From positions 62,001 to 126,000 of the forward strand of contig JAHHHR010000009.1 of NCBI GenBank assembly GCA_019359245.1: 64,000 nt of DNA, written 5' to 3'. Every line of letters begins with the position of its first letter. Position 1 is the first letter of the stretch. Both the position numbers and the translations under genes were made by a program. The notes beneath the pieces are model-generated. The model saw nothing but the letters and a program-made list of their open reading frames with translations. It made no database searches and was not told the origin of the DNA. Source of the DNA: Nostoc desertorum CM1-VF14. GTDB lineage: Bacteria; Cyanobacteriota; Cyanobacteriia; Cyanobacteriales; Nostocaceae. Shown piece after piece: positions 27,644 through 36,885 of the stretch.

Positions 27644-28084
27644 ATGGCTAATAAAAGAGAAGCTCACTGCAACAATCAAGTAGATACATTTGCTGAAGCT
27701 TTAGCAACAGCGCGACAAATGCAGCAGAACTGGCTAACTTATGGGGTTGATTTTGTCAATATTTACGTTGAAGATGTGGAGGGAGACTGGCTAGAAACCT
27801 GGGGAAATGACGAAATATTAGGTAATTTTCAATTAGATACCATTAAAGAATTTTTGGTGAGTAATGATAGTGTAGCTGTCAAGGTAAGAGAGGATTTAAA
27901 AGAGCGATCGCTGTTTGATTTCGCGGTAAAGTTAGAAGAATCTTGGAGAATTTCTGAAACCAATGACAGGTTATCTGCTGTAAAAAATCTGTTAGCTGGT
28001 GAAGAAAATAATATTAATACAGATGATCTCAGGTTATTGGATTTAGCAAATACTCTGCTGGTAAAATTGGCAGAGATTTTGTGA
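27644..28084 (+). CDS. Hypothetical protein paired with the preceding gene
   Basis: A 146-residue acidic protein that I do not recognise. The first part (FAEALATARQMQQNWLTYG, FVNIYVEDVEGDWLETWG) looks alpha/beta; the second part is helical (LLAGEENNINTDDLRLLDL). It follows the previous unknown gene on the same strand and converges on the STAND/TPR gene with only 13 nt between stop codons. No toxin or antitoxin motif is evident. Confidence 0.6.
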   Translation: MANKREAHCNNQVDTFAEALATARQMQQNWLTYGVDFVNIYVEDVEGDWLETWGNDEILGNFQLDTIKEFLVSNDSVAVKVREDLKERSLFDFAVKLEESWRISETNDRLSAVKNLLAGEENNINTDDLRLLDLANTLLVKLAEIL

Positions 28085-28097
28085 AATTTGAAATTAC

Positions 28098-30458
28098 TTA
28101 TTTTCCAAAACGTTCCATTGCTGTTTGTACTTTCTCAACTTGTCTGGGTGCTTGCATTTCGTTAAAGAGTGCGATCGCTTGCATAAAATTTTCTCTGCTC
28201 TTATCAATTTCACCCATTTCTTGATGAGTCAATGCAAATTGATAGTAAGCCTCTGCTAAATTAGATTTAGCACCTATTTTATACAGAATTTCTATCGCTT
28301 CGGCATGATAGAAAATCGCCTTAGTAAATTCTCCTTCTTCTCTATATAACCCAGCTAAACAACTTATAGCTTTAGCCTTAAGCTGAGTAAAGTTATTTTC
28401 TTCGGAAGTAGATATAGCTTTTTGGCAGAAATCAAAAGATTTTTTAATATCACCTAAGTTTTTGTAAGTTAAACATAGAGTTATTAAGCTATGCACAACT
28501 CCCCAAAAAGTCACTCTAGTTGATGAAGATATGGCAGAGAAGCCATCTTCAGCAATATAAACTGCATCTTCTCTAACGTTAGAAGATGATTTAACAAAAG
28601 CTAGGCAACACTGAGCATATGCCATGTAATCGTCAAGATTGCTATCTTGTTTAGCCAAGTTACAAACCGACTTAAAACAATCTTCGGCTGCTTCCATCTC
28701 CAATAAATCAAGCTTGCACAGCCCTGTATTGAAAACTACAGAAATTTTTATTACCTTGACATCTAAATTGTCTAATATTTCTTCTGACTTTTTATAGCAA
28801 GCTATAGCTTCTCGAATGCAACCGATAATTCGATATGTATAACCTAGTATATTGTAAAGTTTAATTAGTCTTTCTGGTGATTCTATATAGTCTATTATCC
28901 GGCTAATTACAGAAAAATTTTTCTGGAGCAGTCCCAATTGGTAAAACGAGGAACCTAAAGGTAAACCTGTACCCCACTTTTTACCTCTTCCTTGGACAAT
29001 TACATCACAAGCTTGCTCAAAATCACTAATTTCTACATAGTGATAATAAGCTTCTAAAGCGGTTAATGCATCTGTAATATTCTTGATGACTGTAACTCGT
29101 TGCGTCCAACCTTCTGCGGCTTTTCGGTTTACTAACTCCCATTCTTCACTGACTAACCTTAATCGACTAATCGCTTCATCCTGAATTACCGGATGCAGCC
29201 AGTATTGTCCTTTTTTCGCTTCTATTAAAGACAAATCTTGCAAAGCTTTAATTACACGCCTGCGTTGTTGTTCTGGAACATCCCAAAGCAAGCATAAAAC
29301 TCCCTCAATAGGTACTGAAGGAATATCTTGATAGCGATAGCATCCTAAACGGCATAGAAGGCGATAGGCTTCTAAGTCATTTTTTTCAAGACGCGTAAAT
29401 TGACTGGCGACTAAATCTTTTAACTCTCTTTCTATTAATAAATATGTACAATTTTCCTGCCAATAGGCGTGTATGTCACCATAAAAATCTGTCAATATTG
29501 CTCCCCGGAGAATTTGCATTGCTTTGGCGTTACCTCCATAAGCTCTGCACATTTCACTGAGAATAGTACAATCACAATTGATATGGCATCTGCGGAAAAA
29601 CTCTCGCCATGCTTCATTATCTAAACCTTCGAGTGGGTAGAGATTTATCTCTACACTAGACTCCCGCAAACGCTCACGACTTGTCACTAAAGTAACTGAA
29701 TGTACATCGGGGTCTGCTAATACTCTCAATAGCTCAACATAAGGGCGAAGATATTCTAGGAACTTGCCATTTTGATCGAGAGCAGTTTCTAGATTATCGA
29801 TAAACACCCCAATTTTAGTAGTTTGTTCTCGCAGTTTGCGCCGGAGTCGTTCTAAGCTGATACCAAAGTCACATCCCGGTTCTTCGTTAAAGTATCGCCG
29901 TAGCCATTCCTCAACTACACTCTCCACAGGGGTGATGTTTTGGATTTCTGTGGTGGCCATCCACAGTTCCAGAACAAAATCAAATCTTTGACTTTTAAAA
30001 TATTTGCGTGCTAAGGTTGTTTTGCCAACACCACCTTCACCCTGGATGAGGATAACTTTTGCTCCTCCACTAACAAGGGTGTGGAGTTCGGATATTTGGC
30101 GATCGCGCCCCACGAAGTTAGAATCTAAATCTTGAGGTTTAACGGTGTTAGTCCCTATATCTGGAATATAGTTGTTTTCTTGCAACTTTTGGGTTCTTCT
30201 AAACCCCTGAACCACACCTTGGAAGGTTGATTTTGAGACTTTGTCTCCTAGCACTTTTGACAGCAAATGCCAAAGTTCTGCACCAACTGCTTTTAAATGC
30301 GCTTCTGTATAACCACGGCTGTTGGCAATATCCTGGTAAGTCCGCTTTTCATCCTCCCACAAATGACGCAAGATAATCCTTTGAGTTTTATCTAAGTGTT
30401 CTCCCGTCTTGAGAAAAACCAAGTTATCTACAAACTCTAAGGCTTCTTCTACACCCAT
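28098..30458 (-). CDS. STAND NTPase with vMAP-type N-terminal HTH and TPR repeats
   Basis: A 786-residue protein. Residues 1-85 match the N-terminal HTH of vWA-MoxR-associated (vMAP) proteins (TQRIILRHLWEDEKRTYQDIANSRGY and VGAELWHLLSKVLGDKVS, shown here as separate pieces). Walker A GEGGVGKTT is near residue 140 and Walker B IGVFIDNLETAL near 220. The C-terminal 300 residues are TPR-like repeats (AIACYKKSEEILD, AIFYHAEAIEIL). Such proteins sense a ligand through the repeats and switch on the NTPase; the effector partner is not evident. It is convergent with the unknown gene pair. Confidence 0.88.
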   Translation of the reverse strand: MGVEEALEFVDNLVFLKTGEHLDKTQRIILRHLWEDEKRTYQDIANSRGYTEAHLKAVGAELWHLLSKVLGDKVSKSTFQGVVQGFRRTQKLQENNYIPDIGTNTVKPQDLDSNFVGRDRQISELHTLVSGGAKVILIQGEGGVGKTTLARKYFKSQRFDFVLELWMATTEIQNITPVESVVEEWLRRYFNEEPGCDFGISLERLRRKLREQTTKIGVFIDNLETALDQNGKFLEYLRPYVELLRVLADPDVHSVTLVTSRERLRESSVEINLYPLEGLDNEAWREFFRRCHINCDCTILSEMCRAYGGNAKAMQILRGAILTDFYGDIHAYWQENCTYLLIERELKDLVASQFTRLEKNDLEAYRLLCRLGCYRYQDIPSVPIEGVLCLLWDVPEQQRRRVIKALQDLSLIEAKKGQYWLHPVIQDEAISRLRLVSEEWELVNRKAAEGWTQRVTVIKNITDALTALEAYYHYVEISDFEQACDVIVQGRGKKWGTGLPLGSSFYQLGLLQKNFSVISRIIDYIESPERLIKLYNILGYTYRIIGCIREAIACYKKSEEILDNLDVKVIKISVVFNTGLCKLDLLEMEAAEDCFKSVCNLAKQDSNLDDYMAYAQCCLAFVKSSSNVREDAVYIAEDGFSAISSSTRVTFWGVVHSLITLCLTYKNLGDIKKSFDFCQKAISTSEENNFTQLKAKAISCLAGLYREEGEFTKAIFYHAEAIEILYKIGAKSNLAEAYYQFALTHQEMGEIDKSRENFMQAIALFNEMQAPRQVEKVQTAMERFGK

Positions 30459-30975
30459 TTGCTAGCTTGATGTATCATTTGTAATTTATTATAACCATAT
30501 TTTTACTATTTTTTCTGACCTTATATACTACAAAATACTTTTTCCTACCAAGTAGGAAACCTACTTTATCCTACTGCAAACCATTTTGACCTGTATTATT
30601 CTTGTAATTAATACAGGCGAAGTTAAGTTAAGCGCCAATAAAAGGTGGTTGAGGAGAGATTTTACCAGCGTTACTACTGCAAGCTTAGTAAATCACAGAT
30701 ATTACTTGTTACTGTCCCATATTAATGACCAAATAGGCAAAGGAGCAGGGGTTCGGAAGCAAGGGGGAGGATTTAGGATTCCCCCTGCAAAAAGGAGAGG
30801 GTTTCAGAACAACTAAATTTATTTATCGGGTTCTCTCCCCTGCTTCTACTCCTTTTCCTCTTTTCTTAACTCATGAAAGTGGTGTCTACTAAACAGGCAG
30901 TAGGTATTAACTAACTAGATTCTGTAGAGCATATTTACAGCTAAGTATGTAAGCTTTTACCCTACAGGAGGTTCA
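30459..30975. other. Intergenic region upstream of the STAND/TPR gene
   Basis: About 515 bases. Near 30548-30572, CCTACCAAGTAGGAAACCTACTTTATCCTAC contains AGTAGGAAACCTACT, a short inverted repeat that may be a regulatory site of the STAND gene. A 76-codon frame (30586-30816) has low-complexity GGGGG-rich DNA and no motif; I do not call it. The CTCTCCCCTGCTTCTACTCC segment is a C-rich short repeat. Confidence 0.4.
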
Positions 30976-31251
30976 ATGATGTTAGACAAAGCTTGTCATC
31001 ATGATTGCAATCAAAATCAGTGCCCCTTTGCCCAAGATACACGTAATCCCAATAGATATGTTTGCCTCAAATGTGGTGTGGAGCGAGAAATAAATAAGTA
31101 TTCCTCTGGTTTCGGCTCATTTTTGCTGCTGTTGTTAAGTTTGTTTATTTCATTCCAACTATTAGTTACCTACGAAAGACAAAACGATCTACAAAGGCAA
31201 CAACAGCCTTTGAATAACTTACCCAATCAGACAAACATTCACGACGTGTAA
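30976..31251 (+). CDS. Small zinc-ribbon-like membrane protein
   Basis: A 91-residue protein. The N-terminal part has HDCNQNQC and VCLKCGVE, a four-cysteine zinc-ribbon-like arrangement. It is followed by one transmembrane segment (FGSFLLLLLSLFISFQLLV) and a polar tail. AGGAGG lies right before the two ATG codons (30976, 30979), a strong ribosome binding site. Function is unknown. Confidence 0.7.
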   Translation: MMLDKACHHDCNQNQCPFAQDTRNPNRYVCLKCGVEREINKYSSGFGSFLLLLLSLFISFQLLVTYERQNDLQRQQQPLNNLPNQTNIHDV

Positions 31252-31364
31252 AACTAATCTTCAGACTGGGCAAGATTTCCCATAACCTCGTTTTTTAAAA
31301 GGTAAATGGGAAATCAAAAAGAATATCCACTGCTAAAAAGCTAGTTATTTTCGTGAGTAAAATT

Positions 31365-31592
31365 ATGGAAACAAATCAAGATACGCTTTTATTTCGCTTT
31401 GCTTCTAAATCTTTGAAATATTTCTTACTGGTACTGTTTGGCGTTGCGATCGCCTACGTTCTATCCAGTGGTTTAGGCATCTTACACATCATACCTATAC
31501 TGGTGTACCTTTTACAACAACTTTTGCTTCCACTGGGAATCATCTTGTTGTGTTTAATTACAACAGTAGTCATTATTGAATCCCTGCGTTAA
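31365..31592 (+). CDS. Small two-helix membrane protein
   Basis: A 75-residue protein with two hydrophobic helices (YFLLVLFGVAIAYVLSSGLG and LLQQLLLPLGIILLCLITTVVII). No motif. The frame can also start at GTG 31353; ATG 31365 is the more usual choice. A companion of the small zinc-ribbon protein 113 nt upstream is possible. Confidence 0.55.
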   Translation: METNQDTLLFRFASKSLKYFLLVLFGVAIAYVLSSGLGILHIIPILVYLLQQLLLPLGIILLCLITTVVIIESLR

Positions 31593-31780
31593 CAATCTTG
31601 GGAGTAGGGAGTTATTCAATTTTGGATTTTAGATTTTAGATTAACCCCCTATCTTCATGTAATCGCTCTGGGACAGGAATGTGGAATTTGAGATTTCTCC
31701 TTCAATCCAAAATCCAAGTTGCGCTGGAAGCGCACCAAAGGTGCGACTCAAAATCTAAAATTAAATAGCTTCTAACTTCT

Positions 31781-32719
31781 TTACTTACCGTAGTAAACCC
31801 TGGTATTCCGGTATCCTATATTTCGCAGATATTTATTCCATTCCTCGGCTGGGAATCGATCGGAGAACGGTCCTATGGCTACGTGTGGCCCTCGTGGTTG
31901 CGTCCTTTCGAGGACTCCGCTAGATTGTCCTAAATCTTGACTAAATCGGTTCAAATTCTGCCTAACTTGTGATGCGATCGCAGATAATTGTTCTAGAGTG
32001 GTCGGAATGATGACATAATATCTAGAAACTGGCCTAGTAGCACTTATATTATTGCGATCGCCTACAAAGCCTCTATTACCTACATCTATCTCTTGTCCGT
32101 TAGCGAAGCTGATAATCTGGGCGTTATATATGCCTCGTGACTGTAGCTCACTCACCCGTTGTTGGGCGTTAGATACTCTGTTAAAAACACCTGACTGAAT
32201 TACACTCCTTCCTTGGTACTGGCGAATATAAGCAGTAGGTTCAATTTGACGGATTGCCTGTAGCGTCTGGAAATCACTACCATCTACGTAAACGAAGTAG
32301 CGCTCAAAGTTCTGGTTATATTGACTAAACTGTGAAGGTTGAGAAGGCTGAAAGGTCGGCTCAAATTGATTGTTTTGTAATGGTTGAGAGGGCTGAAAAT
32401 TCTGCTCCAATTGATTGTTTTGTAATGGTTGAGAGGGCTGAAAATCCTGCTCCAATTGACTTTCGTCCACAGGTTGTAACTGCGGTGATGGCTGTTGACC
32501 AAAGGGAATTATAGGCAGTGGCGGTAAAGTTTCACCTGCTTGTTGAGCTAATAGCACCTTGCTTTTGTAGATTTGTGCTTGTGCTGGAGTAGATTTGGGA
32601 ATCAGCACGAACCATCCTCCCACTAATAAAGACAGAAGTCTGATAGTAGGCTTCCAACCCTCAGAACTTCGGCGCAGCATCTTAATTGGGATAAATTGAT
32701 TTGGTATTCCTCTCGACAT
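31781..32719 (-). CDS. Exported repeat protein with SPOR-like C-terminus
   Basis: A 312-residue protein. An internal signal-type segment (IRLLSLLVGGWFVLIPKSTPAQA) suggests export to the periplasm or membrane. A Gln/Pro/Asn-rich region has a 15-residue repeat (EQNFQPSQPLQNNQL, two nearly perfect copies and a third diverged). The C-terminal part has two regions of the YFVYVDGSDFQTLQAI and SRYYVIIPTTLEQLS kind, resembling SPOR-type peptidoglycan-binding folds. The role is probably in the cell envelope; the SPOR match is by eye. Confidence 0.7.
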   Translation of the reverse strand: MSRGIPNQFIPIKMLRRSSEGWKPTIRLLSLLVGGWFVLIPKSTPAQAQIYKSKVLLAQQAGETLPPLPIIPFGQQPSPQLQPVDESQLEQDFQPSQPLQNNQLEQNFQPSQPLQNNQFEPTFQPSQPSQFSQYNQNFERYFVYVDGSDFQTLQAIRQIEPTAYIRQYQGRSVIQSGVFNRVSNAQQRVSELQSRGIYNAQIISFANGQEIDVGNRGFVGDRNNISATRPVSRYYVIIPTTLEQLSAIASQVRQNLNRFSQDLGQSSGVLERTQPRGPHVAIGPFSDRFPAEEWNKYLRNIGYRNTRVYYGK

Positions 32720-33192
32720 AGTAGTTAGAAAGTAGTCAAAGTATTTTTAGGCAATTTCCATCAAGAACTATTTAGTTCACCGTTGTAGCAACTACTATAT
32801 AGCGTTAACGTGAAGTTAGCTCATCTACGTGGCAAAAAATACATCTGCAACTATTCTTAGATGAATGCATTCCCATGCTCTGCATGGGAACGAGGAAAAT
32901 ATTAACTACAATTTTATGTCAGTAAGCTTTCAAAAACAAAGTCTGCCAATTTTGTACCAGACACATCACATGCATCTGCATCCCATTGGAAATGGACACC
33001 AAGATAAACACGATTGCGCCCATTCTCTAAAGCTGCGGAAGAAAAGCTATTAAATGTCCGTGTGATCTAATGCCATTATAGTTAAGAGCAATTTATATTT
33101 GCTTGCTGAAAAACCGAAATGCTTTAGTAGCAAGGCTTTGAAGAGTGTGTGCTACAATTGAACAACCACGCAGCTATCGTGTCGTGCTTTGT
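32720..33192. other. Intergenic region before mnmA
   Basis: About 470 bases. AATGCATTCCCATGCTCTGC ATGGGAACGAGG at 32865-32896 is a hairpin-forming dispersed repeat (CCCATGC/GCATGGG). A 62-codon frame across it is not a gene. No other feature seen. Confidence 0.45.
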
Positions 33193-34248
33193 ATGAAAAA
33201 AGTCGTCGTTGGTCTTTCTGGTGGCGTTGACAGTTCCACCGCCGCAGCTATCCTGCACCATCAGGGCTATGAAGTAATTGGTTTGACTCTTTGGCTAATG
33301 AAAGGCAAAGGTCAATGTTGCTCTGAAGGTATGATCGACGCGGCTGATCTCTGTGAACAACTGGGCGTTCCCCATGAGGTTGTGGATATTCGAGATGTCT
33401 TTCAGACGCATATTGTCGATTACCTGGTGACTGGTTACAGTGCTGGGATCACGCCTTTGCCTTGCTCTCAGTGTAATAAAACGGTGAAGTTTGGGCCAAT
33501 GGTGCAGTATGCCCACGAACAATTGGGGTGCGATCGCATCGCCACCGGTCATTATGCCCGAATTAGCTATGACGAAGCAACTGGACGTTACCAATTATTA
33601 AGGGCTGTTGACCGCAACAAAGACCAATCATACTTCCTCTATGATTTGTCTCAAGATTTACTTGCAGCAACTATATTTCCTCTGGGCGAACTAGAAAAAA
33701 CTGACACACGCCGCATTGCGACTGAATACGGACTGAAAACTGCTGATAAGCCAGAAAGTCAAGACTTGTGTTTAGTCGAAAGTAACGGTTCCATGCGGGC
33801 ATTTTTGGATAAATATTTAGCTCCCAAAACAGGCGATATTGTAGATGTATCAGGCAAAGTTTTGGGACAACATGATGGTGTCCATCACTACACCATTGGC
33901 CAGCGCAAAGGTTTGGGGATTGCTGCTGCTGAACCTCTGTATGTGATTGAATTAGATGCAGAAAATAATAAAGTAGTAGTAGGCGATCGCACTAAGGTAA
34001 CTCAGCCAGAATGCACTGTCGGAAGGGTAAACTGGGTTTCTATTGCTGAACCATCCACCCCAATTCATGCCGAAGTGCAAATTCGCTATCGTTCAACGCC
34101 TACACCAGTGACGGTGATTCCGTTGGAAAACTCCCGTGTGCGTTTGGTATTTGATGAACCCCAATTCAGCATTACTCCTGGACAAGCGGCGGTGTGGTAC
34201 GACGGCGAGAAAGTGTTAGGTGGTGGAATTATTCAGCAGTTTAGTTAG
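33193..34248 (+). CDS. mnmA: tRNA-specific 2-thiouridylase MnmA
   Basis: A 351-residue enzyme of the normal length. It thiolates U34 of tRNA Lys/Glu/Gln. The ATP PP-loop is GLSGGVDSS near residue 8. The first catalytic cysteine lies in [11 protein letters not shown], the second in SQDLCLV. The conserved ATGHYARI and [12 protein letters not shown] motifs follow. I start it at ATG 33193 ([11 protein letters not shown]); the frame extends to 33145 but that part is not conserved. Confidence 0.97.
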   Translation: MKKVVVGLSGGVDSSTAAAILHHQGYEVIGLTLWLMKGKGQCCSEGMIDAADLCEQLGVPHEVVDIRDVFQTHIVDYLVTGYSAGITPLPCSQCNKTVKFGPMVQYAHEQLGCDRIATGHYARISYDEATGRYQLLRAVDRNKDQSYFLYDLSQDLLAATIFPLGELEKTDTRRIATEYGLKTADKPESQDLCLVESNGSMRAFLDKYLAPKTGDIVDVSGKVLGQHDGVHHYTIGQRKGLGIAAAEPLYVIELDAENNKVVVGDRTKVTQPECTVGRVNWVSIAEPSTPIHAEVQIRYRSTPTPVTVIPLENSRVRLVFDEPQFSITPGQAAVWYDGEKVLGGGIIQQFS

Positions 34249-34565
34249 CGAACCGCACTGTTAAAATTGAAAAACTCTCAACCAACCTAGTTTCTCTATG
34301 AAACTAGGTTTATACATTTTTACACGGTATTAATGTTAAAATATATACTATAAAATTTTAAATACATACTGTTAATTCTATTCATTTTAGTACATATTTA
34401 TGTATATATAGTCAATGTTAATAACGAAAATTATAGACATATACTATTTTATCTAAGTATAATATCAATTTAAACGTAGCATGGTTGTCAATTACATATT
34501 TTATCAATGTAGATAGATAGCCAAGGCTGGTGCATTTACGTTAGTAGAAGGTTTAAGTTGGCTGT
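34249..34565. other. AT-rich intergenic region
   Basis: About 317 bases of very AT-rich DNA. The mnmA terminator may be the ACCTAGTTTCTC-TATG-AAACTAGGT hairpin at about 34287-34309 (stem AACCTAGTTTC/GAAACTAGGTT). No gene seen. Confidence 0.45.
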
Positions 34566-34706
34566 ATGGGAACAACTCAAAGTATTCAATTTTTGCTCAA
34601 TGATATAGAAAAAAATCAATATTTTCTTCCTGAATTTCAAAGAGGATTTCGCTGGACACCAGAACAGGTAAAAAATATTTTTCAATCAAAAACTACTTCT
34701 ATCTAA
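34566..34706 (+). pseudogene. DUF262 N-terminal fragment
   Basis: A 46-codon frame beginning MGTTQSIQFLLNDIEKNQY. It has FLPEFQRGFRWTPEQV, the diagnostic N-terminal P-x-x-Q-R-x-x-x-W motif of DUF262 (ParB/sulfiredoxin-like nuclease domain, as in GmrS). Only about 10 percent of the usual length is left; the frame ends inside the 3' end of the Uma2 gene. It is a relic of a defence-type nuclease gene. Confidence 0.8.
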
Positions 34707-35339
34707 TGCCCCTTCAAACTCTTTCAAAGCTTGTACGGTTCCTACTTGCCAAGCTCGTTCAACTGTAGCGGCAATAATTTGAGTTAAAGGCATATTTGGA
34801 AAGTTAGGACTGTTATCAGATTCGATGTAATGTCCATCTCTGAGTAAATAAATCCTCAGCTTTTTACTATCGTAAATCCATAGTTCTGGAACTGCGATCG
34901 CTTCATAAGCATCAAGAGTTGTTTTTGATGTCACATCTGTTTCAATTGCCAAATCAGGAGGCGGATCATTTGGTTCCAATTTGCGACGACCAATCATTCT
35001 TTGGTAATTCTGGATGTAGAAGCAAGCATCTGGTTCTACCCCTGCCGTGTTTTCCCGCTTAAAGGTGGTTGAACCGAAGGGTTCATAACTTTTCCCTGCG
35101 ATCTTCAACAAGATTTTTACAATATCCGAAATTAAGTCCTTTGATTTTTCGTGTTCAGGTAAAGGAACCATAATTTCTAACGTAGATTTGCTGTAAGCAA
35201 CTCGTAGCGATCGCTTTTCCCCTAGTTCTTGCAAAATAGACTCAAATTCCTCCCAAGTGATATCCTGGATATTCACTGTACTACCAGGTGTTAGCCGCAT
35301 TTGACTAACAGGTTTAACAATGGGGGATACAGCAGTCAT
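34686..35339 (-). CDS. Uma2 family protein
   Basis: A 217-residue, full-length Uma2 (DUF820) protein. It shows the early LTPGSTVNIQDITWEEFE, the metal-site region EPDACFYI and DLAIETDVTS (E-x-D...), and ALDRS near the end. A PD-(D/E)XK-type nuclease fold is inferred from family; the biological role is unknown. The 3' end overlaps the DUF262 relic by 21 nt. ATG at 35339 is used; TTG/ATG options lie 6 nt upstream. Confidence 0.9.
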   Translation of the reverse strand: MTAVSPIVKPVSQMRLTPGSTVNIQDITWEEFESILQELGEKRSLRVAYSKSTLEIMVPLPEHEKSKDLISDIVKILLKIAGKSYEPFGSTTFKRENTAGVEPDACFYIQNYQRMIGRRKLEPNDPPPDLAIETDVTSKTTLDAYEAIAVPELWIYDSKKLRIYLLRDGHYIESDNSPNFPNMPLTQIIAATVERAWQVGTVQALKEFEGALDRSSF

Positions 35340-35535
35340 AAGCATTTCCTTATAAAGGAACTATTCTGAAACTTGAGGTTGGATTAGCTTTAGCGTAACC
35401 TAATCAGATCGCTTACAGGCTAGTTGCAAAAATTTTCCTCCATCTCTAAACTCTTTTTTTTCTCTACGTACCAGCATTTTGATAAGTTAGTACATAATCT
35501 GAAACAATAACAGTTAATACAACGAGGGGATTACG

Positions 35536-36714
35536 TTGAGTCAAAATCCAGATACTATAGCTCCTCATGGTGGACAGTTGGTTAACCGTATAGCCACACC
35601 AGAACAAAGAGCAGAGTTTCTTTCAAAAGCTGACTTTTTGCCGCGAGTGCAACTAGACTATCGCGCCGTTTCTGATCTAGAAATGATTGCGATTGGTGCT
35701 TTTAGTCCACTCATCGGTTTTATGAACCAGGAAGACTACGATCGCACTGTTACAGAAATGCGACTAGCTAACGGTCTTGTGTGGTCAATACCGATTACAC
35801 TATCGGTCAGCGAAGAAGTAGCTTCTCCCTTAAAAGAAGGCGGCTTCATCCGTCTGGATAACTCCAGAGGTGAATTTATTGGGGTTTTGCAACTCACGCA
35901 AAAATATCACTACGACAAAACCCGCGAAGCCATTAATGTCTACCGCACTGATGATGTCAAACACCCAGGCGTACAAGTACTCTATAACCAAGGTACTGTA
36001 CATCTGGCGGGTGATATTTGGCTATTGCAGCGCGAACCTCATCCCCAGTTTCCCACTTATCAAATCGATCCAGCTGCCTCACGGCAACTATTCAAAGACA
36101 AGGGTTGGAAAACTATCGTTGGCTTTCAAACTCGCAACCCCATTCACCGCGCCCATGAATATATTCAAAAGTGCGCTTTAGAAACTGTTGATGGTCTATT
36201 TTTGCACCCATTAGTCGGGGCGACAAAAGAAGATGATATTGCCGCCGATGTGCGGATGCGCTGCTATGAAATTTTGCTAGAACACTACTACCCCTTAGAT
36301 CGGGTAACTTTGGCAATTAATCCAGCAGCAATGCGCTATGCTGGCCCTCGTGAGGCAATATTCCACGCTTTAGTCCGCAAAAACTACGGCTGTACTCACT
36401 TTATCGTTGGGCGGGATCACGCTGGCGTTGGTGACTATTACGGTACTTACGATGCTCAATACATCTTTGATGAATTTGCCCCAGGTGAATTAGGCATTGT
36501 GCCGATGAAATTTGAACACGCTTTCTACTGCACGCGCACTAAGCAGATGGCAACATCTAAAACCAGTCCCAGCAGGCCAGAGGAACGCATTCATTTATCG
36601 GGGACAAAAGTCCGAGAAATGCTGCGACGGGGTGAACTACCTCCACCAGAATTTTCTCGTCCTGAAGTAGCGGCAGAGTTGGCGCGGGCAATGCGGATAG
36701 AAGTACCTGTTTAG
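35536..36714 (+). CDS. sat: Sulfate adenylyltransferase (ATP sulfurylase)
   Basis: A 392-residue enzyme that makes adenosine 5'-phosphosulfate from ATP and sulfate, the first step of sulfate assimilation. The active-site [12 protein letters not shown] and [12 protein letters not shown] motifs are intact. No APS-kinase domain is attached, as in the bacterial single-domain form. The start is TTG at 35536 (reads [13 protein letters not shown]), preceded by GAGGGG at good distance; no ATG fits. Confidence 0.97.
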   Translation: MSQNPDTIAPHGGQLVNRIATPEQRAEFLSKADFLPRVQLDYRAVSDLEMIAIGAFSPLIGFMNQEDYDRTVTEMRLANGLVWSIPITLSVSEEVASPLKEGGFIRLDNSRGEFIGVLQLTQKYHYDKTREAINVYRTDDVKHPGVQVLYNQGTVHLAGDIWLLQREPHPQFPTYQIDPAASRQLFKDKGWKTIVGFQTRNPIHRAHEYIQKCALETVDGLFLHPLVGATKEDDIAADVRMRCYEILLEHYYPLDRVTLAINPAAMRYAGPREAIFHALVRKNYGCTHFIVGRDHAGVGDYYGTYDAQYIFDEFAPGELGIVPMKFEHAFYCTRTKQMATSKTSPSRPEERIHLSGTKVREMLRRGELPPPEFSRPEVAAELARAMRIEVPV

Positions 36715-36885
36715 GGCATTGGGCATGAGGTATGGGGCATGGGGCATTAGTTATGGTTTCTCACTCTGCTACCTCATTTTCCTTATCTCCACATTTTGAA
36801 CAACAAACAGTATCGACTGTAACTTTACAATACAGAGTTCAGCCCTGTAAGCTGCTAACTGATAGCTGAGGGCTGATAGCTAATT

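Noticed and set aside
30586..30816. 76-codon plus-strand frame
   Set aside because: Includes G-rich low-complexity DNA and a chance tail; no motif.
32865..33053. 62-codon frame before mnmA
   Set aside because: Built on the CCCATGCTCTGCATGGG hairpin repeat.
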